From NCBI GenBank assembly GCA_002724475.1, contig PBOO01000034.1, positions 29,164 through 38,427 of the forward strand: a DNA stretch of 9,264 nucleotides. The letters run 5' to 3'. The translations under genes were made by a program, and so were the position numbers. Positions 1 through 5,581 of the stretch are shown here, piece after piece; within the stretch, counting starts at the first letter, position 1, and every line of letters starts with the position of its first letter. The notes beneath the pieces are model-generated. The model had not been told where the DNA came from. It saw nothing but the letters and a program-made list of their open reading frames with translations, and searched no databases. Origin of the DNA: Fidelibacterota bacterium (GTDB taxonomy: Bacteria; Fidelibacterota; Marinisomatia; Marinisomatales; TCS55).

Positions 1-49
1 ACCTTAATCTAATACATGACATACTTAAATAAGTAACGTCTAAAAAATA
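1..49. other. Left edge, no assignable gene
   Basis: All three plus frames hit a stop within the first 32 bases (the longest is a 9-codon open stretch ending at TAA 30-32). At most, the last codons of a rightward gene from outside the window could lie here. I see no RNA gene or repeat. The hairpin just to the right has T-rich flanks on both sides, so it could also end such a gene. Confidence 0.4.
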
Positions 50-88
50 AAAAACGCTCTATACTAGAGGTTAATATAGAGCGTTTTT
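50..88 (-). terminator. Strong (possibly bidirectional) intrinsic terminator after small gene 1
   Basis: The arms 50-63 and 75-88 are perfectly complementary (14 bp, centred on CGCTCTATA/TATAGAGCG) around an 11-nt loop. Read on the minus strand the stem is followed by an uninterrupted T-rich stretch (TTATTTTTTAGACG), 20 nt downstream of the stop codon of the 71-aa gene. Read on the plus strand the stem ends in TTTTTATAT, so it may terminate transcription from both sides. Confidence 0.85.
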
Positions 89-107
89 ATATGATTTTTG
101 GTTGTAA

Positions 108-323
108 CTAGTTTTTGTTATACCAAAATACAATGATCATTAAAGCAAGTAAGCCAGCAAAACCAGCGTCGCCAAATTTACCCATCAATTCGCCAATAGC
201 GGCCACGACACCAAAATAATCATCAAAAAGAATACCGACAACAATGCCAAGCATAACTAGGCCCCTTAATAGAGCAGATACGTCTTCAACAAAAGCTGTT
301 ACGGTTTCAAAGGCCTTTTTCAT
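108..323 (-). CDS. Small two-helix hydrophobic protein 1 (71 aa, unknown function)
   Basis: I do not recognise this as a characterised family. The 71-aa product has a short charged N-terminus (MKKAFETV), a hydrophobic segment at about 18-33, an acidic turn (D34, D35), a second amphipathic stretch at 38-50 and a C-terminal hydrophobic helix at 54-68 that ends in YNKN, which predicts a small inner-membrane protein with two hydrophobic helices. A longer reading frame begins at 380, but its first 19 codons run through the intercistronic hairpin and lack a ribosome binding site. ATG 321-323 has AGGAG seven bases upstream, so I start there. The protein aligns without gaps to the 69-aa product encoded just upstream on the same strand, sharing R/K20, E/D45, D52 and the motif GF-[AS]-GLLAL at 54-61. 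It is followed by a strong terminator. That it is a coding gene is well supported; the function is open. Confidence 0.8.
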   Translation of the reverse strand: MKKAFETVTAFVEDVSALLRGLVMLGIVVGILFDDYFGVVAAIGELMGKFGDAGFAGLLALMIIVFWYNKN

Positions 324-330
324 TTCTTGT

Positions 331-335
331 CTCCT
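331..335 (-). promoter_or_regulatory. Shine-Dalgarno of small gene 1
   Basis: On the minus strand AGGAG is followed by seven bases (ACAAGAA) and then ATG at 323-321. It fixes the start of the 71-aa protein over the 19-codon-longer alternative. Confidence 0.8.
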
Positions 336-352
336 AATATTATTTAAGCAGA

Positions 353-377
353 AAGGGGCTCTTATTAAGAGCCCCTT
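353..377 (-). terminator. Intercistronic hairpin between the two small genes (weak terminator or RNA 3'-end stabiliser)
   Basis: The arms 353-363 and 367-377 (AAGGGGCTCTT/AAGAGCCCCTT) form an 11-bp GC-rich stem with a minimal loop. It begins 13 nt after the stop codon of the upstream 69-aa gene. On the minus strand it is followed only by TTTCTGCTTAAATA, a poor U-tract, so it may terminate partially or mark a processed and stabilised 3' end rather than fully stop transcription. The downstream 71-aa gene would then depend on read-through or on a promoter I cannot see in the remaining 29 nt. Confidence 0.65.
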
Positions 378-390
378 CAATTTCTACTGG

Positions 391-600
391 TTAAGAGGCG
401 AAAGAAACAAAGATTAGTAGGGCCAATAGACCTGAGAATCCACCATCGAGAAAGGACTCAACTAAATCTACAATTCCTCCAATTGGGTCAAACCCAGTTG
501 AATAAATGATGTTTACAAATACAAACATCACAATAAGTGCTTTAACTAAGCCAACTACTGAAGTGGCAATTCCTGATACGGTTGAAGTAAAATCAGCCAT
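391..600 (-). CDS. Small two-helix hydrophobic protein 2 (69 aa, unknown function)
   Basis: This paralogue of the 71-aa gene lies directly upstream of it on the same strand. Its hydrophobic segments lie at about 14-33 and 54-68, with a loop (STGFDPIGG, 34-42) and an amphipathic piece (IVDLVESFLD, 43-52) between them. The C-terminal part reads LDGGFSGLLALL where the sister has GDAGFAGLLALM at exactly the same residue numbers (51-62). There is no signal peptide cleavage site or cysteine. It has the best ribosome binding site in the window, AAGGAGG six bases before the ATG, which suggests high expression. Its length and helix pattern recall several classes of tiny membrane proteins (holins, type I toxins, coat or ring-forming c-subunit-like proteins), but I see no diagnostic residues of any of them, so no function is assigned. 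Confidence 0.8.
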   Translation of the reverse strand: MADFTSTVSGIATSVVGLVKALIVMFVFVNIIYSTGFDPIGGIVDLVESFLDGGFSGLLALLIFVSFAS

Positions 601-606
601 TTGATT

Positions 607-613
607 CCTCCTT
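607..613 (-). promoter_or_regulatory. Near-perfect Shine-Dalgarno of small gene 2
   Basis: AAGGAGG on the minus strand stands six bases from the ATG at 600-598. The large genes in this window have no comparable sites, so this gene is unusually well equipped for translation initiation. Confidence 0.85.
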
Positions 614-623
614 GGTTTGGTTT

Positions 624-675
624 AATTAGACATTAAAAAAAGGGCAGGTATCCCTGCCCCCTTTGTAGTCTAATT
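624..675. repeat. Outer inverted repeat enclosing the leader terminator
   Basis: AATTAGAC (624-631) and GTCTAATT (668-675) are perfect 8-bp inverted repeats that bracket the terminator hairpin at 642-659. In a minus-strand read-through transcript the two could pair and build one long structure that ends ten bases before the Shine-Dalgarno of the 69-aa gene. The 3' arm is only transcribed if polymerase passes the terminator. Confidence 0.55.
635..659 (-). terminator. Intrinsic terminator in front of the small-gene pair
   Basis: The stem 642-648/653-659 (GGGCAGG with CCTGCCC on the minus strand) has a tetraloop and is followed by seven T on the minus strand (bases 641 to 635), the classic Rho-independent form. 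It points into the small-gene pair and ends 35 bases before the ATG of the 69-aa gene. No open reading frame precedes it on the minus strand, so it ends either a short untranslated RNA or a leader. It could be an attenuator or the remnant of a lost gene-terminator unit. Confidence 0.75.
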
Positions 676-867
676 CTTTCGCGTTTGAGTATGTGGTTAT
701 GTATTCCACTGTTTTATAATCTTATTAGAATTTAAACATAAAAGTATATTAATCAATAACGTTTACGATTTGTTTGTTTTTCTGATTTTATAATATAAAA
801 TTACTATTTTGTATTATAAAATTGGGTTTATTAATATTTATAAAATTTAAGCTTTACAAAAAATAAA
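661..867. other. AT-rich divergent intergenic region
   Basis: No credible reading frame exists here on either strand. Several TATAAT-like hexamers occur: TATAAT at 789-794, TATAAA at 815-820 and 839-844, and TTGTAT (809-814) spaced 17 bases from TAATAT (832-837) facing eno. TATAAA also occurs on the minus strand at 718-713, facing the small genes. In such AT-rich DNA these hits are weak and I cannot choose among them. The region must hold the promoter of eno and probably that of the small-gene leader. Confidence 0.4.
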
Positions 868-2145
868 ATGAAAATTACACATCTTCGGTCAAGAGAACTT
901 TTAGATTCCAGAGGCAATCCCACTTTAGAAGCTGAAATGACAATTAATAATCAATTTACTGCTAAGGCAATTGTGCCCTCTGGCGCATCGACTGGTGAAA
1001 ATGAAGCAGTAGAGCTTAGGGACAATGATAAAAATCGATATTTAGGAAAGGGTGTGTTGAAGGCTGTTGAAAACGTTAATACTATCATAGCAAATCAAAT
1101 AACTAATGTTGAAGTGGGTTCTCAAAGGTCCTTAGATAATATCTTGATTGAGCTAGATGGCACCTCTGATAAGAGAAATCTGGGCGCAAATTCAATACTA
1201 GGTGTTTCGATGGCATTTTCAAGAGCTAGCGCACTTTGTAAAGGTTTACCGCTGTTTAAATCCTTCGCATCTAATTTTAAGCCTATTTTACCTGTTCCAA
1301 TGATAAACATTGTAAATGGAGGAAGTCATGCCAACAACAATGTTGATTTTCAAGAATTTATGATTTTCCCTATTGGAACTGACTCTTTTTCAGAAGCAGT
1401 ACAAGTAGGAGCTGAGGTTTTTCATGCCTTAAAGTCTTTACTGCATTCAAAAGGCTTCTCAACAGCTGTTGGTGATGAAGGTGGATTTGCTCCAAATTTG
1501 AAGTCGAACGAGGAGGCTATTGAAATAATTCTTCAGGCCATAAGCAATGCCTCTTACGAACCAGGAAAGGAGGTTTTTTTATGCTTAGATGTTGCAGCAA
1601 GTGAATTTTTTAAGGAAGGAATGTATAATTTGTCCTCTGAAAACAAGGTAATGTCAACAGATCAAATGATTGAATATCTAAAAAGACTTACCAATCAATA
1701 TCCAATTATTTCAATTGAGGATGGTCTAGATCAAAATGATTGGAATGGTTGGACTGAATTAACAAAGCAAATTGGATCCTCATGTCAAATAGTTGGTGAT
1801 GATCTTACGGTCACTAATAAAGTTCATCTTGAAAGGTCAATTCAACAAAAATCAATGAATGCTGTATTGATTAAGTTAAATCAAATTGGCACAGTGACAG
1901 AAACCATCCATGCAATTGATCTGGCAAAAAAACATGGCTTTGGAACAATCATATCTCATAGATCAGGTGAGACTGAAGATACAATTATTTCTGACTTAGC
2001 AGTATCAATGGGCTCAGGCCAAATCAAAACTGGCTCTCTTTCAAGGACAGATAGGGTGGCAAAATACAACCAACTCTTAAGGATCGAAGAAGAATTGGGT
2101 TCCAGTTCAATTTTTCCTTCATATGATATGCTAGGTCTTAAATGA
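868..2145 (+). CDS. eno: Enolase (phosphopyruvate hydratase)
   Basis: Cytoplasmic glycolytic enzyme that interconverts 2-phosphoglycerate and phosphoenolpyruvate. The 425-aa length is normal for bacterial enolases. The N-terminal mobile loop PSGASTG lies at 37-43, and SHANN with H155 is present. The catalytic acid E204 sits in GDEGGF (202-207); metal ligands are D241 (LDVAASEF), E284 (SIEDGL) and D311 (VGDDL). The catalytic base K336 is in LIKLNQIGT, followed by SHRSGETED (363-371) and K387 in IKTGS, so every active-site residue I expect is there. The ATG is the family start (KITHLRSRELLDSRGNPTLEAE), but no Shine-Dalgarno precedes it. The stop codon overlaps the start of the ftsB-like gene by ATGA, an eno-ftsB pairing also known from proteobacteria. 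Confidence 0.98.
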   Translation: MKITHLRSRELLDSRGNPTLEAEMTINNQFTAKAIVPSGASTGENEAVELRDNDKNRYLGKGVLKAVENVNTIIANQITNVEVGSQRSLDNILIELDGTSDKRNLGANSILGVSMAFSRASALCKGLPLFKSFASNFKPILPVPMINIVNGGSHANNNVDFQEFMIFPIGTDSFSEAVQVGAEVFHALKSLLHSKGFSTAVGDEGGFAPNLKSNEEAIEIILQAISNASYEPGKEVFLCLDVAASEFFKEGMYNLSSENKVMSTDQMIEYLKRLTNQYPIISIEDGLDQNDWNGWTELTKQIGSSCQIVGDDLTVTNKVHLERSIQQKSMNAVLIKLNQIGTVTETIHAIDLAKKHGFGTIISHRSGETEDTIISDLAVSMGSGQIKTGSLSRTDRVAKYNQLLRIEEELGSSSIFPSYDMLGLK

Positions 2146-2477
2146 AAAAAAGCTTGAGAAAGAAGAGCCGGGCATTGGTTGGTTCCAACTTTCAAAAAAA
2201 AATAATTCGCGCTTTGCTCTTTTTGGGTCTAACGGCGCTATTAATAACTTTCTTTTTCGGAGACCATGGACTCTATCACCTTTATACATTGAGAGCCGAG
2301 AGGAAAAAAATTCAAAAAGAAATTAATTTTTTAAGAAATCAGAGAACTATACTTGAGGATGAAAAAGTACGCTTAAAAACGGATTATAAGTACATTGAAG
2401 AAATGGCAAGAGAAAAATATAGAATGGCTAAAAAGGGTGAAAAAGTGTTTAAAGTAATTGAAAAAGAGGAAAATTAA
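2142..2477 (+). CDS. ftsB: FtsB/DivIC-family septum formation protein
   Basis: Small bitopic membrane protein of the divisome, which in the known family forms a complex with FtsL and FtsQ and helps activate septal peptidoglycan synthesis. The 111-aa product has a strongly basic cytoplasmic N-terminus (1-20, rich in K and R), one transmembrane helix at about 21-40 (IIRALLFLGLTALLITFFF), a charged coiled coil at about 50-82, and the family's closing segment YIEEMAREKYRMAKKGEKVFKV (84-105, compare the E-x-x-AR-x-x-xxM/lxxxGE pattern). It starts inside the stop codon of eno (ATGA overlap), so translation is probably coupled. Its stop codon overlaps that of the convergent rhomboid gene. Sequence divergence in this family is high, so the choice between FtsB and DivIC naming is arbitrary; the family call is firm. 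Confidence 0.85.
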   Translation: MKKSLRKKSRALVGSNFQKKIIRALLFLGLTALLITFFFGDHGLYHLYTLRAERKKIQKEINFLRNQRTILEDEKVRLKTDYKYIEEMAREKYRMAKKGEKVFKVIEKEEN

Positions 2478-3289
2478 TCTTTTCTAACGTCTCTGCCGAT
2501 CCTCTTGCTATAAGTGTACAGTTGATCTTTTTCATCTTCGGACAGCGCATCAAATCCATCTTTACTGACCTTGTCAAGCAATTGATCTACTTTCTTTTGG
2601 AGACTAATCATAGTGGCCTTCTTTTTGTTGGATTTTCTTTCTTTTGATTTAACAATTTTATAATCAATAAAAGAAGATATTTTGTATTTCATGCGAGGAA
2701 ATTTTAAGAACAAAAACCCGATCACCATTCCAGAGAGATGGGTTAAATGACTGATGTTTGAGCCAGAGCTATCAATAGAAGAAACAAATGCAACAGCGGC
2801 AAGAAAAATAACGAAATATTTTACCTTTACAGGAAATAAAAAATATATTAAAACTTTACGGTTTGGGAACATTAAACCATATGCAAGGAGTATTCCATAA
2901 ATAGCTCCGCTTGCACCAATTAGAACACTATAAGTATTTCCGTAATTAAAAAAAAGCCAAACCAAGCCTGATCCAATTCCAGTAACAAGATAGTATTGTA
3001 AGAATTTCTTACTTCCCCAAATAGACTCCATCTCAGTTCCAAACATCCAAAGCACAAACATGTTCATGAAAATATGAAAAAAGTCACCATGTATGAACAT
3101 GTAGGTTAGTGGTTGCCAGAATTTAGGTGATGAAGATAAACCAAGATTTAGCAGATCAAATTGGTCAACTATAAAATATCGCAAAAGAAATAAGGCTGCA
3201 TTAATAGATATGAGAGCTCTTATTACGTTTGTGAAACTTTGAGAGCTAAAAGAATATGGGCCTTGGTCTGACTGGAATTGATATCTCAC
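2474..3289 (-). CDS. Rhomboid-family intramembrane serine protease with C-terminal tail domain
   Basis: Intramembrane protease that cleaves transmembrane substrates; the natural substrate cannot be told from sequence. The 271-aa protein has six or so transmembrane helices between residues 22 and 196. Rhomboid hallmarks are HIFMNM with H72 and N76, the serine motif GASGAIYG with nucleophile S127, and HLTHLSGMVIG with the probable catalytic H184. A basic linker (201-226, KSKERKSNKKK) leads to a soluble C-terminal module, VDQLLDKVSKDGFDALSEDE (234-253) and on, which resembles the short helical tail (DUF6576-like) of many FCB-group rhomboids. The start is GTG at 3289; no ATG fits the usual N-terminus and the MRYQFQSDQGP opening is family-like. 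It lies 23 bases after recO in the proS-recO operon, without a visible Shine-Dalgarno. Confidence 0.92.
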   Translation of the reverse strand: MRYQFQSDQGPYSFSSQSFTNVIRALISINAALFLLRYFIVDQFDLLNLGLSSSPKFWQPLTYMFIHGDFFHIFMNMFVLWMFGTEMESIWGSKKFLQYYLVTGIGSGLVWLFFNYGNTYSVLIGASGAIYGILLAYGLMFPNRKVLIYFLFPVKVKYFVIFLAAVAFVSSIDSSGSNISHLTHLSGMVIGFLFLKFPRMKYKISSFIDYKIVKSKERKSNKKKATMISLQKKVDQLLDKVSKDGFDALSEDEKDQLYTYSKRIGRDVRKD

Positions 3290-3312
3290 GATAAACTAAT
3301 CAAAAAGAATTT

Positions 3313-3999
3313 TTAGTTAAGTGTCTGCCTAATAAATTGCAGTGATTTTAATTTATTTAAGCCCTCAAAGTGTATACGAAGACAACTATTTAAGTAGTTG
3401 GATATTGCATGTCTGTCCTCAGGAGTAAGGCGCAAATTTTTTTCAAGATAAGACTCATTTTTTTCAAAACATTCAAAAACCATTTTTGAATTTGCTGACT
3501 TATAAGGGTTGGGCAACGGATGATTATTAATATCTGCTTGAGAAAAATCGGGTTTAAAACCAAGCTTGCTTAATACCTGATATTGAAAAAACCAAAAAAC
3601 CATGTTATCGTTTTTAGTATTATTTTCAATAGTTTGTAGTGCCCTGAAAAGCTCATCATATAGTTCAATATTTGGATCATTTTCTGTTAAACATTTATCA
3701 CTTAATTCTACCAAAGCCATTGCATACGATATTTTTTTAAAATCCTGGGGTATTTTGTTCCATGTTGCTGAATAACTTGATTTGGAAACAGTTTGTAGGT
3801 TCCTTGAGGGTTTATAATAAAAAACTAAGTCTAAACAATTGGAAGGTTGGAAGTGAGCACTTTTTGGAGATTTTTTTCGACGTGCCCCATGAACAATAAA
3901 GCTTAGCTTTCCTTTATCCCTAACAAAACATTTTGCGATGATGCTCGTCTCGCCGTAGGGAAATCTTTTAAGAACAATAGCTTTGGATTGACTAACCAT
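3313..3999 (-). CDS. recO: DNA repair protein RecO
   Basis: Recombination mediator that, with RecF and RecR, loads RecA on SSB-coated single strands and anneals complementary strands. The N-terminal OB fold is recognisable: SKAIVLKRFPYGETSIIAKCF followed by KGKLSFIVHGARRKKSPKSAHFQP, the basic DNA-binding strand region, at about residues 4-53. The rest is the helical C-terminal domain. The 228-aa length is a little short for the family, and the C-terminal half has no CxxC pair for the zinc finger found in many RecO proteins. Two starts are possible: TTG at 4002 or the adjacent ATG at 3999; I prefer ATG. Only eight bases separate it from the proS stop codon and there is no Shine-Dalgarno, so translation coupling is likely. 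Confidence 0.88.
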   Translation of the reverse strand: MVSQSKAIVLKRFPYGETSIIAKCFVRDKGKLSFIVHGARRKKSPKSAHFQPSNCLDLVFYYKPSRNLQTVSKSSYSATWNKIPQDFKKISYAMALVELSDKCLTENDPNIELYDELFRALQTIENNTKNDNMVFWFFQYQVLSKLGFKPDFSQADINNHPLPNPYKSANSKMVFECFEKNESYLEKNLRLTPEDRHAISNYLNSCLRIHFEGLNKLKSLQFIRQTLN

Positions 4000-4007
4000 C
4001 AAATTGA

Positions 4008-5477
4008 TTAATAAGCTTTTGCAAAGATAACTTCATGTTTTGCTGGTCGACCTGAGTATATACAGGAAATATTTTTAGGGTTTTCATCAAAAGGTATAAC
4101 CCTAATTGTCGCTTTTGTTTCATCTTTAATTGCTTTTTCAGTTTTTTCGTCGCCGTCCCATCCACAGCGTACAAATCCACCATTGTTTTTCATTATCTCT
4201 TTAAACTCTTCATAGTCTTTTGTTTTGTGGGTGTTAAGGGATCTAAATTCAAGAGCTTGTTTATATAAAGCAGATTGTATTTTATCAAGCAATTCAGGGA
4301 CTTGTTTTACTATTTTGCTCTTTTGAATTTCAAATTTTTGATCTTTATCTCTTCTAGATAGTGTGACATTATCTTCTTTAATATCCCTTAGTCCGATTTC
4401 GAGGCGAAGGGGTACGCCTTTCATCTCCCATTCGTTAAACTTAAAACCAGGGCTTTCTTTTCTCCAATCCTCGTGAATTCTTATATTGAGTTTCTTCAAT
4501 TCATTTAGGACGGGGTTGATGAATTTTGTAATAGCTTTCTTGTCTTCCTCTGATTTAAATATCGGTACAACTACAAGTTGATAAGGTGCAATTTTTGGGG
4601 GTAGTCGCAGTCCTTTCTCATCGCCATGAGTCATTATTACTCCTCCAATTAGTCTCGTACTCACACCCCAGCTAGTAGCGTATACAAATTCTTCTTTATT
4701 GTCTTTTGATTGAAAGGTTACCCCAAAAGCTTTTGCAAAGTTTTGCCCAAGATTATGAGAGGTTCCTGCTTGGAGAGCGCGCTTATCTTTCATCATAGCT
4801 TCGATACAATAAGTAAAGTCAGCTCCTGCAAATTTCTCCGATTCAGATTTCAAACCTGTATGAACAGGCATAGCTAAATATTCTTCCGCTAACTGTCTGT
4901 AAAGTTCAAGAATTAAGAGTGTTTCTTTTTTAGCCTCATCAGCTGATTCATGCGCAGTATGCCCTTCCTGCCACAAAAATTCAGTAGTTCTTAAAAACAG
5001 TCTGGTTCTCATTTCCCAGCGAACTACGTTAGCCCATTGGTTTATCAACAACGGCAAATCGCGATACGATTGAATCCATTTTTTATACATGGACCAGATG
5101 ACAGTTTCTGATGTCGGCCTTACAATAACCTCTTCATCAAGTTTAGATTCAGGATCAACAACAATGCCTTTCTCACCGTCTGATTTTAAACGCGTATGCG
5201 TTACAACAGCGCATTCTTTGGCAAAACCTTCTATATGATCCGCTTCTTTTGCGAGAAAGGATTTTGGTATAAACAGTGGAAAGTATGCATTAACATGCCC
5301 TGTCTCCTTGATCATTTGATCAAATGAGTCCTTTACAAGCTCCCACAATGCAAAACCGTAAGGCTTTATGACCATAGTTCCCTTAACAGGTCCGTAATCA
5401 GCCAGTCCAGCTTTTACGACAACATCAGTATACCATGTGGAGTAGTCTTTAGTTTGAGAAGTTATTTTTTTCGACAT
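4008..5477 (-). CDS. proS: Prolyl-tRNA synthetase, archaeal/eukaryotic-type (short, no editing insert)
   Basis: Class IIa aminoacyl-tRNA synthetase that activates proline with ATP and charges tRNA-Pro in the cytoplasm. The 489 aa fit the type 3 (archaeal/eukaryotic-like) form, which lacks the long editing INS domain of the E. coli type. In order: motif 1 region [15 protein letters not shown] (39-53), RPTSE (120-124), motif 2 [22 protein letters not shown] (153-174, reported as a range with R153, E155, R157, E166, E171), motif 3 [12 protein letters not shown] (268-279), the anticodon-binding domain from about 296, and a C-terminal zinc-like domain that ends in the characteristic Tyr. Only C438 and C472 remain of the four usual zinc cysteines. 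The ATG at 5477 has no Shine-Dalgarno. It leads the operon with recO and the rhomboid gene. Confidence 0.96.
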   Translation of the reverse strand: MSKKITSQTKDYSTWYTDVVVKAGLADYGPVKGTMVIKPYGFALWELVKDSFDQMIKETGHVNAYFPLFIPKSFLAKEADHIEGFAKECAVVTHTRLKSDGEKGIVVDPESKLDEEVIVRPTSETVIWSMYKKWIQSYRDLPLLINQWANVVRWEMRTRLFLRTTEFLWQEGHTAHESADEAKKETLLILELYRQLAEEYLAMPVHTGLKSESEKFAGADFTYCIEAMMKDKRALQAGTSHNLGQNFAKAFGVTFQSKDNKEEFVYATSWGVSTRLIGGVIMTHGDEKGLRLPPKIAPYQLVVVPIFKSEEDKKAITKFINPVLNELKKLNIRIHEDWRKESPGFKFNEWEMKGVPLRLEIGLRDIKEDNVTLSRRDKDQKFEIQKSKIVKQVPELLDKIQSALYKQALEFRSLNTHKTKDYEEFKEIMKNNGGFVRCGWDGDEKTEKAIKDETKATIRVIPFDENPKNISCIYSGRPAKHEVIFAKAY

Positions 5478-5542
5478 TATTGTATTGTTTAATTTAAGAA
5501 GAAATTACGGTTTATTTGAGTCGTTCCAATTGAATTTGTAAT

Positions 5543-5571
5543 TTGACTTAATGAATTTTATGCTTTATAAT
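5543..5571 (+). promoter_or_regulatory. Sigma70-type promoter for the amidohydrolase operon
   Basis: TTGACT (5543-5548) and TATAAT (5566-5571) are separated by exactly 17 bases, the best promoter in the window. The expected transcription start is about 5577-5580, only a few bases before the first ATG at 5582, so initiation there would be nearly leaderless. The second ATG at 5606 would instead have a leader of about 27 bases. The same 104-base intergenic region must also hold the leftward proS promoter, for which I see only a weak candidate (TTGGAA at 5529-5524 on the minus strand). Confidence 0.8.
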
Positions 5572-5581
5572 AAAACTTTAG

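Noticed and set aside
324..380. N-terminal extension of the 71-aa protein (19 more codons)
   Set aside because: It runs through the intercistronic hairpin, has no ribosome binding site, and is not matched in the paralogue, whereas ATG 323 has AGGAG at good distance.
108..660. Type I toxin-antitoxin or holin interpretation of the small genes
   Set aside because: Size and hydrophobicity fit, but there is no visible antisense RNA promoter over the genes, no phage context and no diagnostic motif; kept only as an alternative.
661..867. Possible decayed third copy of the small hydrophobic gene in front of the leader terminator
   Set aside because: I translated the minus strand by eye and found only very short open stretches (such as MFKF and stop) and no trace of the GLLAL motif.
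1122..1310. Minus-strand 62-codon frame inside eno
   Set aside because: It lies wholly within the conserved enolase frame and has no family resemblance; a shadow frame.
1956..2195. Minus-strand 79-codon frame over the eno-ftsB junction
   Set aside because: It opposes two well-supported genes and encodes nothing recognisable.
3992..4183. Minus-strand 63-codon frame inside the proS 3' end
   Set aside because: It is out of frame with the conserved C-terminal domain of ProRS and has a low-complexity, lysine-rich product.
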